Source of the DNA: a virus
IMG/VR virus record: IMGVR_UViG_3300028388_001064
Location: 1-36,969 of that record
Reading direction: 5' to 3' (one strand)
DNA length: 36,969 nt
How positions within the stretch are numbered: position 1 is the first letter of the stretch; every line of letters begins with the position of its first letter. Position numbers and translations under genes: made by a program. The notes below the pieces were generated by a model. The model saw only the letters and a list, made by a program, of their open reading frames with translations, did not search any database and was not told the DNA's origin. Shown here in pieces: positions 31,901 through 36,969 of this stretch.

Positions 31901-32270
31901 GACTGTGATTATTTTTCAATCCGCCAAAGTTTTCTATTTGGTTAATGAAGTCTATATAGTCTCTTAGATATTCTACATTGCCTAAATTATCTTTAATAAC
32001 ACTTACAGGTTCTAATTGATAATTCTGTCTATCTGCTGATATTTCATCTAAGTAATTATTTTCTGCTTTAAATGCTTTTGCTGTTTTTCTTCCTACAAAT
32101 TCATTTACTTTCTCAGCAACACCTGGCTGAAGTAGCTGATCAAGGGTAGAATGCAAAAATTTTGTATTTTTTTCGGTGCGGAAATATTTAGGTAAATGTC
32201 TTGCACTTTCTCTTTTTTGAGGATTTTCTCCTGGTAGAGGAAATTCGTTTTGATTATCTTCGTATGCCAT
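16923..32270 (-). CDS. Giant 5115-residue baseplate or tail-associated structural protein
   Basis: One uninterrupted frame of 15.3 kb starts at ATG 32270, overlapping the gp6 stop, with GGAGGA about 12 nt upstream. It lies where T4 has genes 7, 8 and following (gp7 is 1032 aa), so I infer a wedge or baseplate-periphery protein; no residue-level match to gp7 is claimed. Visible parts, by approximate residue: FG-GAP blades at 2125-2205 and 2905-3123; four CBM5/12-like segments near 1432-1480, 1687-1733, 2205-2250 and 2830-2877; a helix-rich block at 3700-3830 (FFASLRYVFSEQGYVDWAF, EEVKPYKAKIREFV); GxGY repeats near 3530-3590 and 3893-3945; tandem beta-sandwich repeats at about 3990-4600 (FxGDGST..F, then V..NG, then I.F..PP); an IPT/TIG-like domain at 4875-4965; and a short C-terminal sequence (SLGKSQTEVATFLRAKTIDL). 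No catalytic motif was recognised. Giant virion proteins of this kind are known in marine T4-like phages, but their function is not settled. Confidence 0.8.
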   Translation of the reverse strand: MAYEDNQNEFPLPGENPQKRESARHLPKYFRTEKNTKFLHSTLDQLLQPGVAEKVNEFVGRKTAKAFKAENNYLDEISADRQNYQLEPVSVIKDNLGNVEYLRDYIDFINQIENFGGLKNNHSRNNQQEFYVWDPRIDWDRFTNFREYYWLPNGPQTVVIPGEQKEIASTYSVNLLDSLGDYSYVFTPDGLTSNPTIKLYRGVKYTFEINTPGLPFTFRTARTLDDAFLLTDGVSAQAVETGTIELTLDASTPNEIFYVAENDINIGGLIKVANQEEATVIDVETEILGKKFYTTRDGWSLTNGLKVRFAGEVLPSKYATSEWYIEGVGDKIKLISDKDVEVSFPVGIDLVVPFDNEEGFDRLPYGTSTGYPRDKDYITINRSSPDGNFWSRYNRWFHKDVIALAAEVTGSEVLIDQNQRANRPIIEFEAGLKLYNFGTRTKEVIDLIDDYTTDAFSTIEGSLGYNIDSVQLSEGMRILFLNDNDPLVKGRIFEVKFIQFRGSGDSGQISLVETTDTLPLVGENVLVTQGENLAGSIWYYDGENWNRAQEKTSVNQPPVFDVYDLDGTSLANTSVYPATTFRGTRIFSYREGMGNNDSVLGFPLTYKSIENVGDIQFDFNFNSDTAEYQIGDETFSVKINSGFLRKYNSNNQYEVLGAYTKATNLSQQEVILQYVNDGTRLSYPINCYDQSAFITDLEVKVFVNNNIVYQGVDYELVDNADKLKSVRFINNIENDANIIIKTKTQTPKNKNGYYEIASNLERNPLNQNVSEFTLGEVTDHVASIAENLPNFSGIFPGPSNLRDLSNQSRYGRKFIKHSAPLNLAMFSTLDKESNLIKSLRYARKEYSKFKRLFLETAETLGYEGPTKQHVDKIIQHITKDKVNTMPFYFSDMIAFGASVTTRITIEDQDANFYALNTAFTLENLSTRSVTVYLNDIQLIHGRDYTFNSEGFLELLIDKNFGDILEINEYETTNGNYIPPTPTKLGLFPKYRPEIYTDFTYGDEVTMIRGHDGSLLRAYGDFRDDLIIELEKRIFNNIKIDYDPLVFDINTYLPSSFRDTGFSRNDVYAPMITDFVQWLQLVDSDYTENRFFDRLDSFTWNYSNLRSPAGEFLPGWWRGVYKQVLDTDHPHTHPWEMLGFTIKPTWWEEQYGPAPYTSENLLLWEDLEKGIVREPGKAFKINPKYVRPGLTSWIPVDVDGNLLSPSDANLPLKFNSLGLDDPFVFGDSSPVESAWFNSSDYPFALLTSWAINSPSSLLASGFDRSRQTRNILGHLVYTETMDHITLNDLVFPNTAKDSTEVLTSGVVNYIAGFMASSVTASFNDYKRKLKNIKNSLAFKLGGFTDKSKFKLILDSRTPSNNGNVFVPEENYDIILNTSSPLKTINYSGVIVEKIAAGFIIRGYNRDAPTFRYYRPISSNRDITVNVGGISEPFSNWEPQQTYIEGKNVRYLDAFYKVIETHTASATFDPSKYTKLPKLPTTGGVDGIFKEKFFTFEEEVLPYGSLLRSVQSVIDFLLGYETWLKDQGFRFEYYDGEEEVLSDWKNSCREFMFWSTQNWSEGAVIALSPVADEINFETQYTTVDNIFDNFYGYSLLKADGKKLVEDFTRISRQESNKFKVQPKSTGDGVYAVQLPLVQKEHVVLIDNTSVFGDVIYQPITGYRQERIKVFGYRTTDWDGSLNIPGFIYNEANVTEWQQWKDYSIGDIVKYKEFYYTADEKITGEENFDSTKWIRLESKPQSEMLANFEYKTNQFADFYDLDTDNFDVEQQKFAQHLIGYQNRDYLANIINDDVSQYKFYQGMILEKGTKNSLDKLFDVLSAAGRESLDFYEEWAVKQGQYGASEGFDEVEFRLDERNYRIEPQTFLLTNNVTGEETDLVYRIRDFEVFKKPKGYTSNAFPQLENLPQYTRSAGYVHTDDPKAILNNYEEIITLDINNIDNGDYVWIGTENLSWNIYQHEITDSVITSLKGNATAVSIGAPDKEQFIVTLSNAPKNIAPGDVIGIYDLIISAVAPEDSSYDITVQTTAPVQGFFKVLQVRLNEIIIETNQVINDIDECRGLLTIFKSVRATDYNNANEIAQQGISKNSLVWIDNIENNNWRVIKNNQPFDILQRIPAEETGTDNNFGQTLAIDSRNVTMALASPGADTDGKVFVYTRGGNNQNFQFTQIVEPIEEIADTNKGFGKGLALSADGRYLIVGSPDASNVKTRFTGDYVTTRDYENGEQVRYSDQIWEAVVDINGAKAEQPFGSFGSIIEILQDNNITQGEIEFNNILTGKYPFKNEDTDHILVRAFADQYSATGPGDTVFFDWYLQTTANQSQLVLQDRQPFDGNVPGVDETFLESGLIIQKKIDVILDINSLSTLPQVGDQIESTGVTGYVAYVFVIEGRATIYVEDSAGIWDTSGSLFLETGEFVGEYVKVAPKEDLDTSADLGGYWWFNTNEVISVGETNEDQGRALAVYNIIPAGKEDSGAAGGNIYDLNNTVTDQGANSINSYIRTLTYQGSPGAGGELDPILSDLFVVRAPKDLTDQLTAGDEIGLEILNLPNFNDGSFVDITVTGLTYPQTNKSHTLYALWDGWIDFELENNDDLGRPYEPRIGQFVRDRRTGSTARVQFYQRNGVNATIFVDNKQGEWSLGTNFGESADIEFIGDPTDPSPIYSVTRILGDIKETSLGSNSLNIGDLCVIQLDGVIEDVPVQDAVIGAEYIIYKDFEILGLPTQPNIPSANNFDWRLSYRIPVDADGETVALDNYGLFTVYVRENISTFTSIGSFIVPEQIENLRIGSKVKIAKQNDLYKAFIGCEGNGTTANPGRIYFVNNGTDEEGISYNWELAKDKRYRGEFGPEKDYFVNDIVFLDGDFYTAKTNIQAGNEFNILDWNITTDDNIRSIDYVGYIPNNTEFVPGNDSSLQLDQTNLIKFGHEFDVSDDGEVLVAIAQYQDEANKAIIYRNQNDNYQKSQEILADSSTSLFGASVSISQDGTLIAIGAPNANGDLEESGLIYIYKQVNGAFILSQTLRSTNPVRGELFGAELEFDGRTLFASAFNADSDDTTTFDSESTVFDNKFTNFKNVIATNGVVYVYERIEDSLIFGQTLDLNESEIKFFGRNITARNNHVYMSLPSYENSDGKIGTVLDYRRPDSVRVWEDFRKPTPPVDLTKIKRAMLYDLDRNEIIQNLDYIDPVQGKIAGIADEEIRYKTIYDPATYTIGTLTSVDIDPTEAWGKTQLGTVWWDLTKAKFYNVYQGNTIYKANNFNRLFEGASIDVYEWVESKYKPSEWDRLSQEPEGETQGITGLSKYGDNAYTQRREYDSIAQRFTNYYYFWVKNKRTIPDVASRSLSVDTVAKLIEDPASQGYRFVSFFDSSSFAVYNCQDLIRDRSVVLSVQYWTFSDRFSNIHNQYQILTEGLDTSIPYPDIERKWVDSLVGFDSQERPVPDTKLSIKERYGILNNPRQSWFINKTEALKQIVERVNRVMLENLIVEDKNINNILDSDPAPSQINGEYDVTVDTEIDLDFIGVVRAERAELAAVVEDGKLSRVDIVNPGRGYVVAPTYEISGIGEGAKIEISINNLGQITNVAITDPGNNYNENTIISVRPFTALVTADQTIRGNWALYERVSATNSWTRIGSQSYDVTKYWNYVDWYDTGYNEFTEIDFVVNQSFELQGLDDSFGDVVKILNVGGEGWLLLEKIDSQDTTDYTVNYKTIGVQNGTIQFKDNLYNFDTSRVGFDTQTFDTQFFDSQPIAEIRIILEALKNDILVNDLATEYNKLFFASLRYVFSEQGYVDWAFKTSFVKAQHNVGPLRQRITFKNDALESYEKYIEEVKPYKAKIREFVSNYSNIENSASTVTDFDSPPRYNTSTDTIETNNIRVINGILAGNLDDVNTYPEKFWFDNTTFKVTSIGISDAGEGYLSAPEIIIEGNATAKASLGPNGVISSVVITNPGSGYLVAPSVTVNGTLRDGGREAVLASQIGESLVRSMHTVVKFDRTTGAFLFTQLNEAESFVGTGSLTDFELKWPMDMRTNTVEVLVNGELVLNSIYSYDNFLNTDDGFDKYYGKIQFVDPPANNSIITVNYKKSIRLLSAQDRINLFYNPTSGQIGKDVSQLMEGVDYGGVEVKSFEFGGPPGWDSDPWYTGAWDIFDETFDEETFETDGSTLVFQLTKPLEDGVKYNVYINGIRVDDEEYDGSSSVSSINNKNAFMETLIGDGVTDTFTIENEFSYRQFLQNSTNGQDNPPSEIITIRKSTSDGSLQPNEESYDTALQGGDLAYTTALGINAEEINVDGDGFVTPTTSKGPEEVVPGQVLDTLDITVYERPVGGSSLIQTVSFKGDGSTRAFDLRQKPFEFNNVIVKIDYNIVYGETEYRIDYENSQIIFYEAPENNSNIVITSMGVSGDNILDYDEFISDGSTQEFLTNVEFGENVHAFVSVNGTEQPYELIQSDNSYAVPNRCVIRFVQPPVENAFIQFALFNNEIQSFSQVTIDEFIADGSSLSYTLSKAPFAQDPVAYKTIVTVNDNVLNAGYSESFTVEQNILEYKLKLWQIPVGSVSASQLQVFLNGRQIQFLQDWTYEGATSFNPNIQPDAQPGSTIILNRGVAEAGDELKVYVIDSGEYRFGFFDDQNEFVDTSGVDSTPGELYFDQPYNEGDIIRVYTFSNHDSQGIDRQSYDVVERTQMSANSQGYYDYRFLRNGLIELRQQAISVDYVWVALNGKWLTPSADYVLLENKKYIKFITEVSENDVIDIIHFANAPISAKFGWRQFKDMLNRVHYKRLNKEDEFTLAEPLNWYDRTITLVESGENLPEPALDSRNPGIIFIQGERIEFFRREGNVLKQLRRGTLGTGVRTVYTEGTKLYNQSFDSTIPYKDSEQRIIATSGEYIDMSTVYPNNSPDIRVDSISYNFNNNTAFPLGGQVATVDGEGFRSNVQVFVQDVQVATTYVSSTQIQFVTPALPVGAYDLVIYNDTELAPTIRAATSLVVPKAIPYVQILLPFAPLPRPGTGEVFDPATETGWYKDDFDNLGIPEEYWEAMDIEVFANGSRLRKNPIKIYNPELGQFSPDGDEWLQAEYAVNKNIGAYVRLTYPPEPNTTLTIVRRQGEIWNEPGVSLGKSQTEVATFLRAKTIDLPR
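22895..23560 (-). other. FG-GAP-like propeller blades 3-6 within the giant protein
   Basis: Residues about 2905-3123 carry four units: FGHEFDVSDDGEVLVAIAQY; FGASVSISQDGTLIAIGAPN followed by GLIYIYK; FGAELEFDGRTLFASAFNAD followed by GVVYVYE; and FGRNITARNNHVYMSLPSYE. Spacing of 55-75 residues and the alternating FG / GAP / YVY pattern fit blades of one beta-propeller shared with the two upstream units. Confidence 0.6.
25655..25895 (-). other. FG-GAP-like propeller blades 1-2 within the giant protein
   Basis: Residues about 2125-2205 hold two units with FG at the start and a SPG/GSP turn: FGQTLAIDS ... ALASPGADTDGKVFVYT, then FGKGLALSADGRYLIVGSPD. This is the integrin-type FG-GAP blade pattern (FG..., hydrophobic strand, GAP/GSP, G.VyVY). 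Four more units lie about 700 residues further on. Confidence 0.6.
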
Positions 32271-35200
32271 TAGTAGCTATATCCTCCGCCTGTATTTCCG
32301 CTGGAACTTGTACTTGTACTTCCGCTAGAAATTGTACTTCCGCTATTAGTAACTGGTGTTGCAGTGTCGTCAAATGTTGCACTCTGTATTCCTACGTTAG
32401 ATGTTTGTGTCTGCGTTATAACTTGTCCACTAGATTTTAGTCTCGATGCTGTAATAGCATCAATAATCTCGACGTCGTCGACACTTGCACCACTTATAAA
32501 TATTTCATCTGCTTCAGCTTTAATTTCATAAAGACTTCCAAATGTTTGTTCCTCTTGTACTGGTACAAGTACGAAGGTAGTAAGATCAGGGGAAAGTTGT
32601 GTCATTACATAATTTGCTAGTTCTGAGAAATAAAATGTTTCTCCAAAGTCCCAATTTTCGAGTGCAAAGAATTCATTTACGGCTGTAATCACTCTTGATT
32701 TGATATCATTATCATTCAACACTCTTTCTGAATTCTTTACTACTTTAAATTTTGCTTTCAAATCTTCGTCTGCCTGATTTCCGAATAGTATTTTATACTT
32801 AACTGGATGATATATAACTTCGTCAGTAAGTGATTTAATTTGGTTCAATGCAGGACCGTACTCGATACTTAATCGATCGCTACTGACTGGTAGAGGTTTC
32901 TGTGCAATCTCTTCTGTAAGCCAAAGGCGAAAATCATTGTCATAATTTCTAGTTAACAAATACATATCAATAATATTACTTGCGCTAGGATCAATTCTTG
33001 CTTCTTGGCTTGCGGCATGAATATAACGGAATTTAATGGCATCCCTGCCTAATCTAGCTTTATAGTCAGATGTAATTGATAATCTTAGTGTTGTTTTATT
33101 AAGCACTTCAAAGATGTTAGTGTCAATATAATAAAAGATTTGACCGTCGTCATATGTACTAAAAGGTTGCAGTTCTGTTTTAGAGTTAAGAACAATTATT
33201 TCATCATTAGCATTTGCAAAATAATTAAAATCTTCAACACCATCGTTAGAAACTATCTTTTGAAAAATAATATATTTAGAAGTAGTATTAATTTCAGGTG
33301 AAACTATTTGTTCAAATAGATCTGCATCGTCTACAATGCCATCTTCGTCATCATCAAAATAACTTATTTCTAATTTTTTACTATCAACATATCCTTCTGC
33401 GTCTCTATACGCATCTACAATTTCCCATTCGTAATCTTGAGTAAACGCATTTGGATTGTCAGGCTGAGGATTGATATTAAGAACAGTAATTCTATCCTTA
33501 ACAATTTTTCCTGTTTTATTATCATAAATTTTATCCGAGCTGTCGTAATAAAATCTTATTTCGTTATCACTTTCGAACACGTAGCGCATTGATCTATTAG
33601 TAATTGTGTACTTTTCGCTATCTGTTTCAAATAGCAATAGCCAGCTAGCATCTAATTGTTGATTAGTTACATCACCAGTTTTACCTGTTGAGAACGGAGT
33701 TCCAATAGATAAATTATTTTCGGTTACTAGCCTCCATTGTCCTTCAATTTGATCAAAACGTAAACCAAATGTTCTTTGTGCAAATATCTGATCAATGATT
33801 TGTTGTTTTACTCCTGGTTCTAAATTATTGGCAAGAGCTGGTTTAATTTCAGCTAATATAGCACCAGTCGGAATAACATCGTTAAAAAATACAGCTCCAG
33901 AACCGTCTTCTCTTTGTTCTACACCTGTTCCATTAATACTAATTACTTTTACCCATTTGTAATAGGTATCTCCAAGAGTAAGAGCCGGTCCTGAAACTAG
34001 TTCGCCCTTAGAATTAAAATGGTTAGTAGAAGTATCAGGATCAGTTGGATTTTGTTTTGCTACAAATCCCGGTGCAATTAATTTAATTAAACTACCTGCT
34101 TTTATTAGTCTTAGAATTGATCCTGTAAATCTTCCCAAAGTTGCAGGCAAATCTTCAGTATTTTTAAAATAACCAGTGCTTAGATTTGTTTCGGCGGTTT
34201 GTTGCACCCAATTAACACCAAGGTCTGTTGTTAAAATTCTAGGAAATTGATCAAAGTAAAAATTTCTAACTTTTGTATTGCCTAATATAGGTGTAATAGT
34301 ATTTTCTACAACACCTTCGACATCGGTTCTAGTTGTAAATGTAAAACTAGTGAGATTGTTTTGGTATTCTTTGTAAACGACTCCATCATTACCATAAAGT
34401 GTTGTTTGACTATATTTTCCTGTGGCGTCTATTAAATCAAAATATCTACTAATGCCGCTGGATATTCTATTAACCGCTTTTGCTTTAACAATTTGCTGGT
34501 TAATTCCTAAAGGTGCAAGTTGATAATCTTCCCCTGTAACCATTCTATTCTGTGTGTAATATGTTGCAGGAGCATTTAGTTTAATGCTGTCAGAAGATTC
34601 TGATATTGAACTGTTGTCTACAGTATACTTTAAACCATATGTAAGATTTATAGTTTCTACTTTGCCCCTCTTAGAAAGATAAGGAATAGCAATATTAATA
34701 CCTTTGAAAAATCTTGGAGTTACAGTTACACGTTGATTTAACCCTGTTCTAAAATAAATCTTAAATTGTCCACGCGGTAAGGCACCAAATGTGCCATCTG
34801 AAAATATAAGAGTTACCCTGTCATCAGTTCTAGTCAGCACACTGTAAATATTTCTTTGATCTTTACTTAGATTGTTATAGATAATATTGTTACCTTCAAT
34901 AGCATCTACCTTAGTCCACAATTCTTCTTCGTTTCCAAGACTGTTTAGTTTGTAAAGCCAAACATCACTATTGTTTATGTTTGGTGTTTCTATTGCAACA
35001 CTTTGGTTTGAACTAGGATTGCTAATTGTAAAGAATCCTTGATCTAGTGTGCCTTGACGGAAGTGGCTAAAGAATCCATTATTTGAACTTGACGGGCCTT
35101 TGCCGTCATCACGGTATAAAAATGCAAAATTATTTCCAGGAAATGGTGATTCTTCTACTATCGAATCTGCTGTTATGTCTGTGGATACTATTTCAAATCT

Positions 35201-35830
35201 TACAGCTCTGCCGTCAACAGTTTTATTAAAATTGTAAACTGGAATATCTGTGTTGACGCTACTCAAACGATACTGTTCGGTTTCTATTCCTGCAATAGTA
35301 TCTTTTTTAGACGGTCTTCCAAATGTTCCGTTAACAGGAAGTGCTGTATTTAATACTTTAATAAATTGCTCATACCAGTCTTCGTTAGATGGATCGTTCC
35401 AAACAATTGTTTGGTTTTGTAGATTAACGTTGTTGCTATCTCTTATTTCTTCAGAAGTCCTCACGCTGTCTAGTTTTAGCAATCCGTTTGCTGGCTGATT
35501 GCGCTTAGGATTATAAGAAAGCAGCCTTGCTAAACGTAATACACTTTCACGACGTTCTGCAAGCTCTAGGTAATTCTCTCTTGCATTAAGATCGATTCGG
35601 AATGAAATATTTTGACCAAGAAACGCAATAAGATCAATTAGTGCAAGATACTCAGAACTTTCTACATAATCATTAAAATCTTCTGGATAGTTTTCTCTTA
35701 GATATTGAATCATTGTTCGACGTAGATTATCGAAGTCATAATTCTTAAAGTCTGCATTGCGGAAACTTTGGTAGACACGCTTCCAATCTTCCGCAAGTAG
35801 TAATCTATTTTGTCTATCTGTTGACGACAT
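32270..35830 (-). CDS. 6: Baseplate wedge subunit gp6 (baseplate J-like), enlarged
   Basis: The protein has 1186 residues against 660 for T4 gp6. The N-terminus (residues about 10-110) carries the conserved family block: WKRVYQSF, then FDNLRRTMIQYLRENYPEDF, SEYLALIDLIAFLGQN, and a helix with ARENYLELAERRESVLRLA. This is the segment by which gp6 dimers form the inner baseplate ring. The middle holds repeated beta-rich stretches, and a J-like portion with HPVKYKILFGNQ and SRVITAVNEFFALENWDFGE lies near residues 1000-1080. The C-terminal 25 residues are Gly/Ser-rich (GNTGGGYSY end), probably a flexible tail. The ATG at 35830 is preceded by AGGA at a spacing of 7. The last bases overlap the start of the giant gene (TAATG), so the two are probably translationally coupled. 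Confidence 0.92.
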   Translation of the reverse strand: MSSTDRQNRLLLAEDWKRVYQSFRNADFKNYDFDNLRRTMIQYLRENYPEDFNDYVESSEYLALIDLIAFLGQNISFRIDLNARENYLELAERRESVLRLARLLSYNPKRNQPANGLLKLDSVRTSEEIRDSNNVNLQNQTIVWNDPSNEDWYEQFIKVLNTALPVNGTFGRPSKKDTIAGIETEQYRLSSVNTDIPVYNFNKTVDGRAVRFEIVSTDITADSIVEESPFPGNNFAFLYRDDGKGPSSSNNGFFSHFRQGTLDQGFFTISNPSSNQSVAIETPNINNSDVWLYKLNSLGNEEELWTKVDAIEGNNIIYNNLSKDQRNIYSVLTRTDDRVTLIFSDGTFGALPRGQFKIYFRTGLNQRVTVTPRFFKGINIAIPYLSKRGKVETINLTYGLKYTVDNSSISESSDSIKLNAPATYYTQNRMVTGEDYQLAPLGINQQIVKAKAVNRISSGISRYFDLIDATGKYSQTTLYGNDGVVYKEYQNNLTSFTFTTRTDVEGVVENTITPILGNTKVRNFYFDQFPRILTTDLGVNWVQQTAETNLSTGYFKNTEDLPATLGRFTGSILRLIKAGSLIKLIAPGFVAKQNPTDPDTSTNHFNSKGELVSGPALTLGDTYYKWVKVISINGTGVEQREDGSGAVFFNDVIPTGAILAEIKPALANNLEPGVKQQIIDQIFAQRTFGLRFDQIEGQWRLVTENNLSIGTPFSTGKTGDVTNQQLDASWLLLFETDSEKYTITNRSMRYVFESDNEIRFYYDSSDKIYDNKTGKIVKDRITVLNINPQPDNPNAFTQDYEWEIVDAYRDAEGYVDSKKLEISYFDDDEDGIVDDADLFEQIVSPEINTTSKYIIFQKIVSNDGVEDFNYFANANDEIIVLNSKTELQPFSTYDDGQIFYYIDTNIFEVLNKTTLRLSITSDYKARLGRDAIKFRYIHAASQEARIDPSASNIIDMYLLTRNYDNDFRLWLTEEIAQKPLPVSSDRLSIEYGPALNQIKSLTDEVIYHPVKYKILFGNQADEDLKAKFKVVKNSERVLNDNDIKSRVITAVNEFFALENWDFGETFYFSELANYVMTQLSPDLTTFVLVPVQEEQTFGSLYEIKAEADEIFISGASVDDVEIIDAITASRLKSSGQVITQTQTSNVGIQSATFDDTATPVTNSGSTISSGSTSTSSSGNTGGGYSY

Positions 35831-35853
35831 GTGCGTATCCTTGTTTATTGTAA

Positions 35854-35861
35854 TATTTAGC
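35854..35861 (-). promoter_or_regulatory. Possible late promoter for gp6
   Basis: GCTAAATA matches 6 of 8 bases of the T4-type late element TATAAATA. It lies 23 nt upstream of the gp6 ATG in a 55-nt gap, the largest in the baseplate block. A start about 6 nt downstream would give an 18-nt leader containing the AGGA ribosome binding site. Spacing matches the better motifs at 10745 and 12299; the sequence match is weaker. Confidence 0.35.
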
Positions 35862-35885
35862 TAGTTTAGAAAAGTGCGTATATTA

Positions 35886-36338
35886 TTATTGCGTTAAAAA
35901 TCCTGCACTTTCGTCAAATTGAAGACGCACTTTTTCAGCAATACTATAAGGCAAATATACAAGTTCGCAATCAATTAAAATACCTTGTTCATAACTATCC
36001 ACTGTAATTTGATTTACATTTACTCTAGGATCATAATTGATAATTTTAGATACATTATTAACGATAGCATTTCTTACTTCGTCAGTAAGAGGTTCAAATA
36101 ATATATCCCATACAATAGTTCCAAACTCCGGATCACTAAGTTTTTCGCCTTGACGTATGTGGAAATGATTAATGATATCCTGTTTAATTAGAGCGATATC
36201 ATACAATATATGACTGTCAGCTTCAGGATTTACTGTGCTAAACCCTTTGTAGGTAGGACTAACATCTGTAATTTTATCGAAGTTGTTGCTAGTTTTAACA
36301 GAAACTTCTTTGTATAACTTTTTTTCTATTGTGCTCAT
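35886..36338 (-). CDS. 25: Baseplate wedge subunit gp25
   Basis: This 150-residue protein is close to T4 gp25 (132 aa). The core is the gp25 family signature: a helix around YDIALIKQDIINHF, followed by IRQGEKL, the PEFGTIVWDILFEPL segment, and then a helix (DEVRNAIVNNV) leading into NYDPRVNVNQI. In contractile tails gp25 sits at the inner core of the baseplate wedge, contacts gp6 and gives the first sheath layer its docking surface. A 35-residue N-terminal extension precedes the core. The gene follows the gp5-like gene by 12 nt and precedes gp6, and such linkage of gp25 and gp6 fits the role. The ATG at 36338 lacks a good Shine-Dalgarno (the nearest purine-rich run, AGGTAAG, is about 15 nt upstream), but no other in-frame start nearby is better. 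Confidence 0.93.
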   Translation of the reverse strand: MSTIEKKLYKEVSVKTSNNFDKITDVSPTYKGFSTVNPEADSHILYDIALIKQDIINHFHIRQGEKLSDPEFGTIVWDILFEPLTDEVRNAIVNNVSKIINYDPRVNVNQITVDSYEQGILIDCELVYLPYSIAEKVRLQFDESAGFLTQ

Positions 36339-36342
36339 ATGG

Positions 36343-36350
36343 TATTTATC
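36343..36350 (-). promoter_or_regulatory. Late-promoter-like GATAAATA next to the gp25 start
   Basis: GATAAATA matches 7 of 8 bases of the T4-type late promoter element TATAAATA. It directly follows the TAA stop of the gp5-like gene. Only 4 nt separate it from the gp25 ATG, so a transcript starting about 6 nt downstream of the element would begin inside the start codon. It may therefore serve genes further downstream, or be chance in AT-rich sequence. Confidence 0.3.
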
Positions 36351-36969
36351 TTACCTGCCATTGCGGAAAGTATCCGGAATTGCTGGAAAAGGAGGTTCTG
36401 GCAATTCGTCTGTAGTTCCGTTTAGTAATAATCCTTGCCTTGCTTCTTCGTTTTCCGGGTCGTCATAAGGTTTAGCTTCTGTTTCTTCAGGAACAAAATT
36501 AGTAGGATCGAGATGTTCATGGTCTGGCCAAGGTTCATGATGAGGAACTCTAACCGGAACACTTGCTACTCCTGCCTGATCTGCACTAGCCGAGCTATTC
36601 ATATAAATTTTGCCGTCTGTGGTTTCTCTATGATCGCCGCCAGCATATATATTTGTATTTCCGTCAGCTTTTAATTTGCCGTCTGTATCTGCTTTGATTT
36701 CCCAGTTACCGATTGTATGCACAAAAAAGTTTTCACCAGTAGTAATGTTTACATTGCGCTTTGCTTCAAAGTTAATATCTCTATCAGCGTAAAAATTAAT
36801 ATCATTTTCTGATCTAACGCTTATACTATCTTTTGCATACACATCAATTTTTCCGTTGGCTGTCATTTCGATCCAACTGTTGCCACTACCATGTGAAATG
36901 TAAATTAAATCTTCAGTGTTATGCAATAATATTTGATGACCCTGTCTGGTCTTTATTCTTACTAAATCA
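36351..36969 (-). CDS. 5: Baseplate hub/needle protein, gp5-like C-terminal part (5' end outside window)
   Basis: The reading frame is open to the window edge (last full codon at 36968), so about 205 C-terminal residues are seen. An upstream in-frame stretch (DLVRIKTRQGHQILLHNT) continues the protein, so the TTG at 36926 is not the start. After the sequence HGSGNSWIEM there is a run of 8-residue units with a hydrophobic residue at a fixed place (DVYAKDSI, SVRSENDI, NFYADRDI, NFEAKRNV, NITTGENF). This is the octad pattern of the triple-stranded beta-helix of T4 gp5 and VgrG-type needles, which puncture the outer membrane. A Pro/His-rich tail (PHHEPWPDHEHLDP) follows. The OB-fold and any lysozyme domain would lie outside the window. 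The next gene is gp25, as expected in a baseplate cluster. The family call is firm; whether a lysozyme domain exists cannot be judged. Confidence 0.82.
   Translation of the reverse strand, partial: DLVRIKTRQGHQILLHNTEDLIYISHGSGNSWIEMTANGKIDVYAKDSISVRSENDINFYADRDINFEAKRNVNITTGENFFVHTIGNWEIKADTDGKLKADGNTNIYAGGDHRETTDGKIYMNSSASADQAGVASVPVRVPHHEPWPDHEHLDPTNFVPEETEAKPYDDPENEEARQGLLLNGTTDELPEPPFPAIPDTFRNGR

Noticed and set aside
35831-35885. Short direct repeat ATACGCAC before gp6
   Set aside because: Two 8-nt copies in an AT-rich gap are too short to support a function; the spacing is not linked to the promoter motif.
36924-36926. TTG at 36926 as the start of the gp5-like protein
   Set aside because: The frame continues upstream to the window edge with sequence typical of gp5 (TRQGHQILLHNTEDL), so the gene is simply cut by the window.

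Overview
The window is a strand-coherent, AT-rich segment of a large contractile-tailed phage in the T4-like (Tevenvirinae-type) group. It most resembles marine T4-like phages of cyanobacteria or SAR11. Three things support this: a gp5 C-terminal octad beta-helix, gp25 and gp6 (baseplate J-like) lie in order; motifs resembling the T4-type late promoter (xATAAATA) precede several structural genes; and a downstream block of glycosyltransferases and 'twitch'-type radical SAM proteins is of a kind known from marine myophages. No host-specific gene such as a photosystem gene is present, so the host is not settled. All recognised genes are on the minus strand, so transcription runs from position 36969 towards position 1.

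Region A (about 36969-16900), baseplate: the C-terminal part of a gp5-like hub/needle protein (cut by the window edge), gp25, a long gp6 (1186 aa), and one uninterrupted 15.3 kb gene for a 5115-residue protein. The giant gene sits where T4 has separate wedge genes 7, 8 and following. It is a mosaic of FG-GAP propeller blades, carbohydrate-binding-like segments, tandem beta-sandwich repeats and an IPT/TIG domain.

Region B (about 16901-8719), fibre and adhesion proteins: a 204-aa probable structural protein; three large fibre-like proteins (693, 628 and 508 aa) that share a virion-proximal N-terminal module but end in three different tips (phage tail collar domain, an unassigned beta tip, and a Peptidase_G2-like domain); then two paralogous structural proteins (301 and 363 aa).

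Region C (8663-1), accessory modification cluster: a small protein, a GT-A-like glycosyltransferase (286 aa), a broken paralogue that has lost its metal-binding segment and reading frame, an unrecognised 192-aa protein, a GT2-like glycosyltransferase (302 aa), two tandem radical SAM paralogues (460 and 482 aa), an unrecognised 450-aa protein, and a third radical SAM protein cut by the left edge. Most of these genes overlap by 4-29 nt, so they probably form one translationally coupled operon. Its placement right after the adhesin genes suggests modification of virion or host-surface components, but the substrate is unknown.

There is no intergenic stretch longer than about 60 bases. I saw no tRNA, rRNA, CRISPR array, insertion sequence, integrase or attachment site.
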